The notes beneath the pieces were generated by a model. That model did not search any database. It was given only the letters and a program-made list of their open reading frames with translations, and was not told the origin of the DNA. Of a DNA stretch of 64,000 nucleotides, positions 25,374 through 33,575 are shown in pieces. Position 1 is the first letter of the stretch; every line of letters begins with the position of its first letter. A program made the position numbers and the translations under genes. Source of the stretch: CAZVNZ01 sp964628515 (GTDB lineage: Bacteria; Bacillota; Clostridia; Christensenellales; Christensenellaceae); contig CAZVNZ010000011.1 of assembly GCA_964628515.1 (NCBI GenBank), positions 21,020 through 85,019 of the forward strand, given 5' to 3'.

Positions 25374-27948
25374 TTTCGTAATCCTGTTTTAAGCTGTTTA
25401 GCACATTTAGCGCTTCTATGGGGGTTAGGCTGTTTAAGTCTATATTATCTAACTGTTTTAAAAACTTAGGCAGACTCTTTGGTTGTTTGGGTTTTTCGCC
25501 CTTGGTGGCATCGTTTGCGTTGCTAAGAGAAAGCTCGAATTTTTGCAGAATATCCAAAAACTTATTTGCCTGCGTTATTACCTCGTTTGGCAATCCTGCC
25601 AAACGTGCAACCTCTATACCAAAACTTTTATCCGTACCGCCTTTTATTATTTTGTGCAGAAAAATAATTTCGCTACCCATCTCTTTTACGGCTACGGAAA
25701 AATTCTTTAGGTTTTTGAACGTGTGTTCAAGCTCTGTAAGTTCGTGATAATGGGTTGCAAACAGAGTTTTTGCACCTATTTTATTTATAATGTACTCTAT
25801 ACTTGCCCAAGCAATAGACATACCGTCCACCGTGCTTGTACCTCTGCCGATTTCGTCTAAAATTATTAGGCTGTCTTTGGTTGCACAGTTAAGAATGTTT
25901 GCAAGCTCGTTCATTTCCACCATAAAGGTACTTTGTCCGGAGGCTAAATCATCGCTTGCGCCAACACGGGTAAAAATTCTGTCAACTATGGAAATTTCCG
26001 CACTTTTTGCCGGCACAAAACACCCTATTTGTGCCATAAGCACTATTAAACCGATTTGGCGCATAAAGGTACTTTTGCCTGCCATATTAGGCCCTGTAAT
26101 AAGTAGCATATTATTGGTTTCCTTGTCTAAAAGGGCATCGTTTGGCACAAAAGTCATTTTATTTAGCTTTTCTACAACGGGGTGTCTACCCTCTTTAATA
26201 TCTATTTTACCATTGGTTTTTATTTTAGGCTTTACATAATTATTTTCGTATGCCACAAATGCAAAGGACTGCATACAATCAAGAATAGCAATGTTAGCCG
26301 CCGTTTGTTGTATACGCTCTATACAGGTAGCAATGTAATCCCTTAGCTCTAAAAACAGTTTATACTCTAAGGTGTTACGCTTTTCCTCTCCACCTAAAAT
26401 GGTGTCCTCCAAACTTTTTAGCTCTTCTGTGATGTATCTTTCGCAGTTAGATAGGGTTTGTTTGCGCAAATATCTGTAAGGTACTTGGGTAATGTTGGAC
26501 TTTGTGACCTCTATAAAATAGCCAAATACTTTATTATAGCCTATTTTTAGGTTTTTAATACCCGTTTGCTCCCTCTCCTTTGCCTCTAACTCCGCAAGCC
26601 AATTTTTGCCGTTGATGCATGCGTCTATTAAAGCATCTACCTCCACAGAAAACCCCTGTTTTATAATGTTGCCCTCTGTAATTGAGTGAGGACAATCCTC
26701 GTTAATGGCTTCATTCAGCAAAGAATACACATCTTCGAGGGTATCTGTATTTGCGTAAATTTCTTTAAGTAAATCGCTTTTTGCATCCTTTAACAGCTCT
26801 TTAATATAAGGAATGGCATTAAGAGAGTTTTTTAAAGAAAGGCAATCCCTGCCGTCTATTGTGCCGTAGGAAATTTTGGTTATAATACGCTCTAAATCGT
26901 ATACACCCTTTAAATACTCGCAAAGGGAGTTGCGTAAGTACATATCCTCTTTTATTTCCTCTACCGCATCTAAACGCAAATTAATTTCTTTTGGGTTTTT
27001 TAGGGGTACTAAAATATATTTGTTTAAAAGCCTTGCACCCATGGCGGTTTTGGTTTTGTTTATAAGCCAAAGTAGCGAGCCTTTTTTAGAGTTATCTTTA
27101 ATGGTGCGTGTAAGCTCTAAATTGCGTCTGGTGTTGTTGTCTATTGTAATGTAGTTGTCCTTGTTTTTATTAACTATTTTATTTATGTGCAACAAAGAAT
27201 TTTTTTGCGTACCGTATAAATACCCAACTAATGCCCCTGTGCTTACTATTTGGCTGTGCCCAAGGGAAAAGGCATCTAAATTATGCACTTTGAAATGCTC
27301 TTTTAGTCGGTCTTTTGCATTTTGCTCGTCAAAAGCATAATCAAAATAGGGGTTGGCAAAAATATGTTTAAGCCTTGCGTGCTCTAAGGTTATAAGTAAG
27401 TTTTTTATGTGGCTGTCTGCTGTTATAATTTCTTTTGGGTTGACACGTATAATTTCGTTTAAAAGCCCCGACTCTTCCTCAAAACTTGCGGTGCAAAGCT
27501 CCCCTGTGGAAACATCGCAATAAGAAATTCCAATGATGTTGCCCTCTTTTTCTTTAGGGTAGGCAATGCACATTAAATAGTTGTTTTCCCCTTCCTCCAA
27601 CATTGAGTTTTCTATTACGGTACCCGGTGTAATTACCCTTGTAATACCCCTTTTAACTATGCTTTTGCCTGCCACGGGGGCTTCGAGTTGGTCGCAAATT
27701 GCAACCTTATAGCCTTGGGCAATTAATTTTGCTATATAATTATCCACGCTGTGGTGAGGCACTCCGCACATCGGCGCACGCTCCTGCATACCGCAATCTC
27801 TGCCTGTAAGGGCAATTTCCAGTACATTTGACGCAGTTTTTGCATCATCAAAAAACATCTCGTAAAAATCCCCTAAACGAAACATTAGTATGCAGTCTTG
27901 ATATTCTTCTTTTAAATCCAAATATTGTTGCATCATTGGCGTTAGCAT
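25360..27948 (-). CDS. mutS: DNA mismatch repair protein MutS
   Basis: MutS recognises mispairs and small loops. The mismatch-binding domain has FRLGDFYEMFFDDA near residue 24, the Phe-x-Glu motif that contacts the mispair. The ATPase domain has GPNMAGKSTFMRQ (Walker A), then ASDDLASGQSTFMVEM and DEIGRGTSTVDG (Walker B and signature), and FATHYHELTELE. The 862-residue length is normal for MutS1. The start ATG shares one base with the miaB stop, and the mutL ATG lies inside its 3' end. Confidence 0.97.
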   Translation of the reverse strand: MLTPMMQQYLDLKEEYQDCILMFRLGDFYEMFFDDAKTASNVLEIALTGRDCGMQERAPMCGVPHHSVDNYIAKLIAQGYKVAICDQLEAPVAGKSIVKRGITRVITPGTVIENSMLEEGENNYLMCIAYPKEKEGNIIGISYCDVSTGELCTASFEEESGLLNEIIRVNPKEIITADSHIKNLLITLEHARLKHIFANPYFDYAFDEQNAKDRLKEHFKVHNLDAFSLGHSQIVSTGALVGYLYGTQKNSLLHINKIVNKNKDNYITIDNNTRRNLELTRTIKDNSKKGSLLWLINKTKTAMGARLLNKYILVPLKNPKEINLRLDAVEEIKEDMYLRNSLCEYLKGVYDLERIITKISYGTIDGRDCLSLKNSLNAIPYIKELLKDAKSDLLKEIYANTDTLEDVYSLLNEAINEDCPHSITEGNIIKQGFSVEVDALIDACINGKNWLAELEAKEREQTGIKNLKIGYNKVFGYFIEVTKSNITQVPYRYLRKQTLSNCERYITEELKSLEDTILGGEEKRNTLEYKLFLELRDYIATCIERIQQTAANIAILDCMQSFAFVAYENNYVKPKIKTNGKIDIKEGRHPVVEKLNKMTFVPNDALLDKETNNMLLITGPNMAGKSTFMRQIGLIVLMAQIGCFVPAKSAEISIVDRIFTRVGASDDLASGQSTFMVEMNELANILNCATKDSLIILDEIGRGTSTVDGMSIAWASIEYIINKIGAKTLFATHYHELTELEHTFKNLKNFSVAVKEMGSEIIFLHKIIKGGTDKSFGIEVARLAGLPNEVITQANKFLDILQKFELSLSNANDATKGEKPKQPKSLPKFLKQLDNIDLNSLTPIEALNVLNSLKQDYENEKN

Positions 27949-29285
27949 TATATTATTTCTCCAAACAAGGTAGTTTTTTTACCTTTAATTATTTTTACAT
28001 CTACAAATTGCCCTATTAAGTCCTTGCCACCTTCAAAATTAACCGTTTTAAAACCGGTTGTTTTTCCGCAAATATGCGCATTATTCCGTAGGCTTACACT
28101 TTCTGCAAGCACTCGTTGCACACTTCCCTCGTGGCCTTTGTTTATTTCCTCGGTTATGCCGTTTTGCAAAGCAACAAGCTCCATAATGCGCTGTTTTTTT
28201 ATTTCCTCGCTAATTTGCCCCTCCATACCTGCCGCTTTAGTACCACTCCTTTTTGAGTACACAAAGGTAAAGGCGGACTCAAACCTAACCTCTCTTATCA
28301 AGGACAGCGTTTGTTTAAAGTCCTCCTCCGTCTCGGTGGGAAAGCCCACTATAATATCTGTGGTAATTGCAATGGAAGGAATGCTTTTTCTTATATTTGC
28401 AACTAAATTTAGGTAATCTTGCCTTGTATACCCTCTGTTCATCATACTTAAAATGTTTGTACTGCCCGATTGTACGGGTAGATGTATATGCTTTGCAATT
28501 TTGCTGTGCCTTGCCATAACCTCGATTAGCTCTTCTGTCGCATCTTTTGGGTGAGAAGTCATAAATCTTATGCGCTCTATACCTGTGTTTAAGCAAATTT
28601 CCTTAAGCAGTTTAGGAAAGGTTATACCGCCGTTGTAAGAGTTTACGTTTTGCCCAAGTAGCATTACTTCCCTGTACCCCTCATTTGCAAGGGTGTTTAT
28701 TTCTTTAAGTATATTTTGAGGTGTTCTTGAGCGTTCCCTACCTCTTACATAGGGCACAATGCAGTAGGAGCAATAGTTGTTACACCCGTACATTATATTT
28801 ACGCTTGCAAGAGGAAAACTGCGTTTTATTGCAATATCTTCGTAAATTTGGGTGTCCTCTACAATTTCTGTAACCTTTTGCTTGTTAATTATGTGAGTAT
28901 TCAGTAAATCTTTTAGGCGATGCAAATTATGCGTGCCAAACACAATATCCACAAAAGGAAAGGTGGCTATTAGCTTTTGCGCCACATCTTGTTGTTGAGT
29001 CATACAACCGCAAACGGCAATAATTAGGTTTGGGTTGTCCTTTTTGCGTTTTTTTAGCTTGCCCACATTGCCAAAGGTTTTTTGCTCTGCATTTTCCCTT
29101 ACGCAACAGGTATTAAATATAATAAAATCGGCATTTGCTTTGTCTCCTAAAGTAAATCCCGTTTGCTCCAATATACCTGCCAGTTTTTCGCTCTCGTGGT
29201 TATTCATAGCGCAACCGTAGGTTTCTATATGATATTTAAGTTTGTTTTCTATAATATGGTTTTTTAGTAATTTATATTCACACAT
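27948..29285 (-). CDS. miaB: tRNA-2-methylthio-N6-dimethylallyladenosine synthase MiaB
   Basis: MiaB is a radical-SAM methylthiotransferase acting on i6A37 in tRNA. The three auxiliary-cluster cysteines are in ETYGCAMNNHESE, NTCCVRENAE and CGCM, and the radical-SAM cluster is CNNYCSYC. A C-terminal TRAM domain ends the protein (445 aa). The only usable start before TYGC is ATG 29285, and it has no Shine-Dalgarno sequence. The promoter at 29292-29320 predicts transcription beginning at or next to this ATG, so a leaderless mRNA is likely. mutS follows with a one-base overlap. Confidence 0.95.
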   Translation of the reverse strand: MCEYKLLKNHIIENKLKYHIETYGCAMNNHESEKLAGILEQTGFTLGDKANADFIIFNTCCVRENAEQKTFGNVGKLKKRKKDNPNLIIAVCGCMTQQQDVAQKLIATFPFVDIVFGTHNLHRLKDLLNTHIINKQKVTEIVEDTQIYEDIAIKRSFPLASVNIMYGCNNYCSYCIVPYVRGRERSRTPQNILKEINTLANEGYREVMLLGQNVNSYNGGITFPKLLKEICLNTGIERIRFMTSHPKDATEELIEVMARHSKIAKHIHLPVQSGSTNILSMMNRGYTRQDYLNLVANIRKSIPSIAITTDIIVGFPTETEEDFKQTLSLIREVRFESAFTFVYSKRSGTKAAGMEGQISEEIKKQRIMELVALQNGITEEINKGHEGSVQRVLAESVSLRNNAHICGKTTGFKTVNFEGGKDLIGQFVDVKIIKGKKTTLFGEII

Positions 29286-29291
29286 ATAATA

Positions 29292-29320
29292 ATTATACTA
29301 ATTAATGGAAGAAAATTCAA
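29292..29320 (-). promoter_or_regulatory. Sigma-A promoter of the miaB-mutS-mutL-miaA operon
   Basis: On the minus strand TTGAAT (29315-29320) and TATAAT (29292-29297) are spaced by 17 bases. The predicted start, about 7 bases downstream, falls on the miaB ATG. Confidence 0.7.
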
Positions 29321-29321
29321 A

Positions 29322-30032
29322 CTATTTTATTTTTTTAAGATACTCCACCTCTTCTTGTGTAAGCTCTCTGTATTTCCCTTTTTTTAGGTTTCCTAATTTA
29401 ATATCCCCTACCCCTACACGTTTTAGGTAGCAAATGTTTTTGTCTATGGCTTCAAACATCCTTCTTATTTGCCTGTTTTTACCCTCTGCAATTACGCATA
29501 TAATCTCGCTTCTATCCTCGCTACTGTCTATTAGTTTAAATATTGCGGGTGCAGTTTTATAACCGTCTATTTCCACCCCTTTAGAAAGTATTTCTAAATC
29601 TCTTTCCGTAACCTCACTATCTGCTACCGCAAGATACTTTTTTTGTATACTGTGTTTTGGGTGGGTTAGTTTATTTGCAAGGTCTCCGTCGTTTGTCATA
29701 ATAAGCAGTCCTTCTGTGGTAAAATCCAGTCTGCCCACGGGGTACAGCCTTTCATCTATACCTTTTAGCAGGTGCATTACAGTTTTTCTGCCCTTTTCGT
29801 CCTTGCAGGTGCTGACATAGCCTGCCGGCTTGTTTAGCATTATATAAATCTTTTTGGATGAAGGGCATACATCTTTGCCCATAAACTTAACTTTATCTGT
29901 AATGGGGTCTACTATAAAACCCATTTCCTTAACGGTAACGCCGTTTACCTCCACTCTGCCCTCTAAAATATGCTCTTCTGCTTTTCTTCTGGAGGATATA
30001 CCTGCATCCGCCAAAAATTTTTGTAACCTCAT
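29322..30032 (-). CDS. Pseudouridine synthase RluB/RsuA family
   Basis: The 236-residue protein has an N-terminal S4 RNA-binding domain (RLQKFLADAGISSRRKAEEHI) and the RsuA-type catalytic domain with the Asp motif GRLDFTTEGLLIMTNDG. This class makes pseudouridine in the large-subunit rRNA (RluB, position 2605) or in 16S rRNA (RsuA). The scpA-scpB neighbourhood favours RluB, as in Bacillus (ypuL). It abuts scpB with no gap. Confidence 0.93.
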   Translation of the reverse strand: MRLQKFLADAGISSRRKAEEHILEGRVEVNGVTVKEMGFIVDPITDKVKFMGKDVCPSSKKIYIMLNKPAGYVSTCKDEKGRKTVMHLLKGIDERLYPVGRLDFTTEGLLIMTNDGDLANKLTHPKHSIQKKYLAVADSEVTERDLEILSKGVEIDGYKTAPAIFKLIDSSEDRSEIICVIAEGKNRQIRRMFEAIDKNICYLKRVGVGDIKLGNLKKGKYRELTQEEVEYLKKIK

Positions 30033-30566
30033 TTATTCTGTCTCCTCTGTTTTTGAGTATTCCTCGAAATTAATTATTGGCAACTCCTCTAAAGAAGCTA
30101 TGCCAAAATGCCTTAAAAAAGCGTCTGTGGTAATAAGCAAGGATGGTTTTCCCAAAACATCCTTTCTACCGCTCTCTTTAATTAAATTAAGGTCTAAAAG
30201 GGTAGAAACCGCATAGTTAGACCTTACTCCTCTTATAGCCTCAATATCGCCCCTTGTTACAGGTTGCTTGTAGGCAATAATGCTTAGTGTTTCTATCACA
30301 GACAGGCTTAATGCTTCCTTTTTAACCGGATTTACCACATTTTTAACATAGCTTGCATATTTTGGATTGGTGCATAACTGCAACTTATCTTCTGTACGCC
30401 TAAGTACAATGCCCTCATCCTCGCTTTTTTTGGTGATGCGCTCTAAAGCCTCTTCTATCTCCTCTAAGTCTACATCTAAAGCACTTACAAAGGTTGCAAC
30501 CTCTATGGGCTCTCCACATACAAAGAGAACGGCGTATATTGCGTTTTCTATTTCTTTTTGTGTCAA
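30033..30566 (-). CDS. scpB: Segregation and condensation protein ScpB
   Basis: ScpB is the winged-helix kite subunit of the SMC-ScpAB condensin. The 177 residues include AIYAVLFVCGEPI at the start, LSLSVIETLSIIAYKQPVTR and IEAIRGVRSNYAVSTLLDLN, all typical. The start is TTG 30566, only 2 bases after the scpA stop. It forms an operon with scpA and rluB. Confidence 0.95.
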   Translation of the reverse strand: MTQKEIENAIYAVLFVCGEPIEVATFVSALDVDLEEIEEALERITKKSEDEGIVLRRTEDKLQLCTNPKYASYVKNVVNPVKKEALSLSVIETLSIIAYKQPVTRGDIEAIRGVRSNYAVSTLLDLNLIKESGRKDVLGKPSLLITTDAFLRHFGIASLEELPIINFEEYSKTEETE

Positions 30567-30568
30567 AG

Positions 30569-31303
30569 CTAACTTACCATACCTTCCCTTAGTTTTTCCT
30601 CTATAAGAATATCTTTAAAATGCTCCTTTTGCATAACCTTTATTTTGTCTATATGCCAAAGCTCTAAAAGGGCTATAAATGTAACCGCAACTTCCATTGG
30701 TGTGCGTGTATTTTCAAAAAGGGAATAAAAATACACCTGCCTTTCATTATATAGCCTTTCAAGTATGTAGCTTTTTTGCAGTCTAATGCTAAAAGCATCG
30801 TTAGTAATTTTTACTTCTTCGTAAAACTTTGGTTTAACATCTCGCTTTAGCATATCCACCAAAGCTAAATACAGAGCAGAAACATCACTATCTTCCAAAA
30901 CAAACTCCTGCTCTTCAAATATTTCTTCGGGGAGTCTGTAATAGTAGCTTTCTGCGTTTTTTTCTGCCTCTTTTAGCTTTAGGCTAAGCTCTTTAAACAC
31001 CTTGTATTCTCTTAGGCGCTCTATTAACTCCGCTTGAGGGTCAACTACCTCCCCTTCCTCGTTTAATTCCTCTCTGCTTGGGAGTAAACTTCGAGATTTA
31101 ATATACACCAAATTAGCCGCCATATTTAAGAAATCGGAGGCTTTGTCCATATCTACCGTTTCTATTTCTTCCATATATTCCAAATACTGCCTTGTAATTT
31201 CGTATACAAAAATATCCTCTATATTTATTTTGGCTTTGTTTATTAAATGGAGCAGTAGGTCAAAAGGCCCTTCAAACTGCGCAAGCTTAATTTGGTATGC
31301 CAT
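30569..31303 (-). CDS. scpA: Segregation and condensation protein ScpA
   Basis: ScpA is the kleisin that closes the SMC ring. The N-terminus FEGPFDLLLHLINKAKINIEDI is the SMC-binding signature, and the C-terminal winged helix includes VAVTFIALLELWHIDKIKVMQ. Length (244 aa) is normal. The start codon shares a base with the site-2 protease stop region. Works with ScpB, encoded next; smc is outside the window. Confidence 0.95.
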   Translation of the reverse strand: MAYQIKLAQFEGPFDLLLHLINKAKINIEDIFVYEITRQYLEYMEEIETVDMDKASDFLNMAANLVYIKSRSLLPSREELNEEGEVVDPQAELIERLREYKVFKELSLKLKEAEKNAESYYYRLPEEIFEEQEFVLEDSDVSALYLALVDMLKRDVKPKFYEEVKITNDAFSIRLQKSYILERLYNERQVYFYSLFENTRTPMEVAVTFIALLELWHIDKIKVMQKEHFKDILIEEKLREGMVS

Positions 31304-31947
31304 TAAAATAAAAACAAAGAGTAAAACTGATAGTAACCAAACTGAATAATCCCTGACAGCCCGCCTAACACAATACTCGTAAAACCTGTAAAAATAAGTA
31401 TGAGCAGTATAATAAAGCCGTACCTGTACAGCCCGTTGGTGATGTTTGCGTATTTAGCCGGTATAAATGTACTTATTAAGGAAAAACCGTCTAAAGGGGG
31501 TATGGGCAGTACGTTAAATATGGCAAGTGCAATATTTAGGGAAATTATAGGCCTTAAAATATTTATGTATATTTCGTTGGTTACTCCCCCGTTTACCGAA
31601 AAAAAGAATATTCCGTACACAATAAAGGATAGCACTAAATTTGCAATAATGCCTGCAAGTGCCACTATTAAGTTATGCTTTTTGTATTTTTTGAAGTTAC
31701 GTGGGTTTATAGGCACGGGTTTTGCCCAACCAAAGCCAAACAACAGCAAACAAATTGTACCCAGCAAGTCTAAATGCTTTGTTGGGTCCATTGTCATCCT
31801 GCCTAAGTTTTTTGCCGTTGGGTCTCCGCATTTATAAGCCGCATAAGCATGAAAATACTCGTGTACGGAAAATGCTATAAGCACCGCCGGTATGGCATAT
31901 AATAAACCCATCCAATATTGTGGATCGTTAAATCTTGAAAAATTCAT
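31303..31947 (-). CDS. Site-2 protease-family zinc metalloprotease (M50, YwhC-like)
   Basis: A 214-residue integral membrane protein with the zinc site HEYFH near residue 29 and the second motif NVLPIPPLDG near residue 145. About five hydrophobic helices are present. It belongs to the small M50 proteases (YwhC/RseP-like core without PDZ) that occur upstream of scpA in Firmicutes. Substrates are unknown. AGAGAGGT lies 4-10 bases before the ATG. It begins the M50-scpA-scpB-rluB operon. Confidence 0.9.
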   Translation of the reverse strand: MNFSRFNDPQYWMGLLYAIPAVLIAFSVHEYFHAYAAYKCGDPTAKNLGRMTMDPTKHLDLLGTICLLLFGFGWAKPVPINPRNFKKYKKHNLIVALAGIIANLVLSFIVYGIFFFSVNGGVTNEIYINILRPIISLNIALAIFNVLPIPPLDGFSLISTFIPAKYANITNGLYRYGFIILLILIFTGFTSIVLGGLSGIIQFGYYQFYSLFLF

Positions 31948-32000
31948 AGTTACCTCTCTTAATATGATTTTTTTCGCTCTTACGCTTTTTTATTAGTATA

Positions 32001-32025
32001 GCTATAAGCTATAATTTTGCTATAA
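32001..32025 (-). promoter_or_regulatory. Three TTATAGC repeats with a -10-like box upstream of the M50 operon
   Basis: Reading the minus strand, TTATAGC occurs at 32019-32025 and 32008-32014 and a third TATAGC at 32001-32006, the last merging into TATACT, a candidate -10. No good -35 is present, which would fit an activated promoter. The repeats overlap the stop of the phosphorylase gene. Confidence 0.3.
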
Positions 32026-32821
32026 ATTCGTCTACAAGCAGAGTCATTTTGCCTGCTACCTTTTTGCCTGCCTCAAAAATTTCCTCTATTGTAAGTTTTT
32101 CTTTAGTTACTCCGGCTGCTAAATTGCTAATGCAGGATAAGGCGCACACATCTATATTAGCATGAGAGCATGCCACAACCTCGTGTACCGTGCTCATACC
32201 TACTGCATCCGCTCCTAAAGCACGCAAGCCACGTATTTCTGCCGGTGTTTCGTAAGAAGGGCCTACCATATATGCGTAAATACCCTCCTTTAGCGGTATG
32301 CCTTGGGTATTTGCCACTTCTTTTAGCAAACCGTTTAGCTTAGGGCTGTAAGCATAGGACATATCGGGAAACCGCACACCAAAATCTTCCATATTTTTGC
32401 CCTTAAGCACGTTGATACCCGAAAAGTTTATGTGGTCGGTAATTATCATTAAATCCCCTGCACTAAAGGCTTTGTTTATGCCCCCTGCCGCATTTGTCAA
32501 AAGTACCGTTTTTGCCCCTATCATAATTAAGGTACGCAAGGGTATTACCGTCTCCTCTGCATTGTACCCCTCGTAGCAATGAAACCGCCCTGCAAGCACC
32601 GCTATATTTTTGTTGTCTTTTTTTGCAAAATACAGCTTGCCTTTGTGGCTGGGTGCGGTGGATATGGGAAATCCGGGTATTTGTGCATAATCAAACTCAC
32701 ACACAACATCTAAATTATCCGAATACCCCGAGAGCCCCGAGCCTAACACAATCACAACTTGGGGTACAAAATCCGTTTTGCTTTTAATATACTCTTTTGC
32801 TTTTGTTATTCTTTCTAACAT
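32009..32821 (-). CDS. punA: Purine-nucleoside phosphorylase (PunA/PNP-II type)
   Basis: The enzyme splits inosine or guanosine with phosphate to give base and ribose-1-phosphate for purine salvage. The 270 residues show VIVLGSGLSGY, HKGKLYFAKK, AGRFHCYEGY, LTNAAGGINK, GPSYETPAEIRGLRALGADAVGMSTVHEV and ISNLAAG, all motifs of the trimeric class. The gene is 24 bases downstream of spo0A on the same strand and could share its transcript. Salvage PNP next to spo0A is an ordinary Firmicutes pattern. Confidence 0.95.
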   Translation of the reverse strand: MLERITKAKEYIKSKTDFVPQVVIVLGSGLSGYSDNLDVVCEFDYAQIPGFPISTAPSHKGKLYFAKKDNKNIAVLAGRFHCYEGYNAEETVIPLRTLIMIGAKTVLLTNAAGGINKAFSAGDLMIITDHINFSGINVLKGKNMEDFGVRFPDMSYAYSPKLNGLLKEVANTQGIPLKEGIYAYMVGPSYETPAEIRGLRALGADAVGMSTVHEVVACSHANIDVCALSCISNLAAGVTKEKLTIEEIFEAGKKVAGKMTLLVDEFIAKL

Positions 32822-32845
32822 TTATTTTCCCCTGTTATATAATTT

Positions 32846-33568
32846 TTATAAAATTCTGTCTGCAAGAGCGGCTAAAAATTCTCCGTTGGTGGGTTTGCCC
32901 TTTGCCGCACTTATAGTATACCCGAAAAACTCTTCTATAAACGTAATGTTGCCTCTCTCCATTGCCGTTTCTATTGCATGGCGTATATTGCGCTCCACAC
33001 TTAAATAGGTGGTGTTGTGCTTTTTGGCTATCTCTAAGTATACCTCTTTTATTGTAACCGATTTATTGCTGTTTGTATACATTATGCAAAGGGCATCTTT
33101 AATATATGTATAGCCCTTAAATTTTAGGGGTATGCCAAGCTGTTTAAGTATTTTTGTTATATTTTCGTTAATGTATTCCTCTGCATTAAGAGTGCCATTA
33201 AAACCGCTGTTCTTAAACTCCCAAGCCTGCACTATCCGCTTTACAAAAACATTTTTTGCATATGGCTTTACAAATATATAATCGGCTTTTAAATCAAATG
33301 CTTTTTTTATTAAAAAATCCTTATTTATGGAAGTAAGCATTATTTTTATAATATCGTCGTTATATATTTTTTCCATAATTTCAAAGCCGTCGTAGTTTGG
33401 TAGTATGGTTTCTATAAGTATTATATCGGGTTTTAGTTTCTCATACAGTAAAATTGCCTCTCTGCCGTCGTAACAGCATACAATATTATTTGCAATCTCA
33501 GAAATCATCCCCTTAACTTCTGCGGCATATTGTTTATTTTGTTCCGCCACTAAGGCATTTTTAAACAT
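32846..33568 (-). CDS. spo0A: Spo0A-like regulator with a degenerate receiver
   Basis: Spo0A is the master regulator of sporulation. The C-terminal effector domain is well kept: ITKILKQLGIPLKFKGY, EIAKKHNTTYLSVERNIRHA (recognition helix) and FGYTISAAKGKPTN. The N-terminal receiver has lost key residues: the acidic pair is E9-Q10 instead of DD, and the phospho-acceptor is E53 in LIETILP where Spo0A has Asp in LDxIMP. MLTS and VKP (Thr/Ser and Lys) are kept. Glu could mimic a phosphorylated state. GAGGAG overlaps the recN stop. spoIVB, normally between recN and spo0A, is missing. Identification is firm; activity is inferred. Confidence 0.9.
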   Translation of the reverse strand: MFKNALVAEQNKQYAAEVKGMISEIANNIVCCYDGREAILLYEKLKPDIILIETILPNYDGFEIMEKIYNDDIIKIMLTSINKDFLIKKAFDLKADYIFVKPYAKNVFVKRIVQAWEFKNSGFNGTLNAEEYINENITKILKQLGIPLKFKGYTYIKDALCIMYTNSNKSVTIKEVYLEIAKKHNTTYLSVERNIRHAIETAMERGNITFIEEFFGYTISAAKGKPTNGEFLAALADRIL

Positions 33569-33575
33569 TTGCTCC

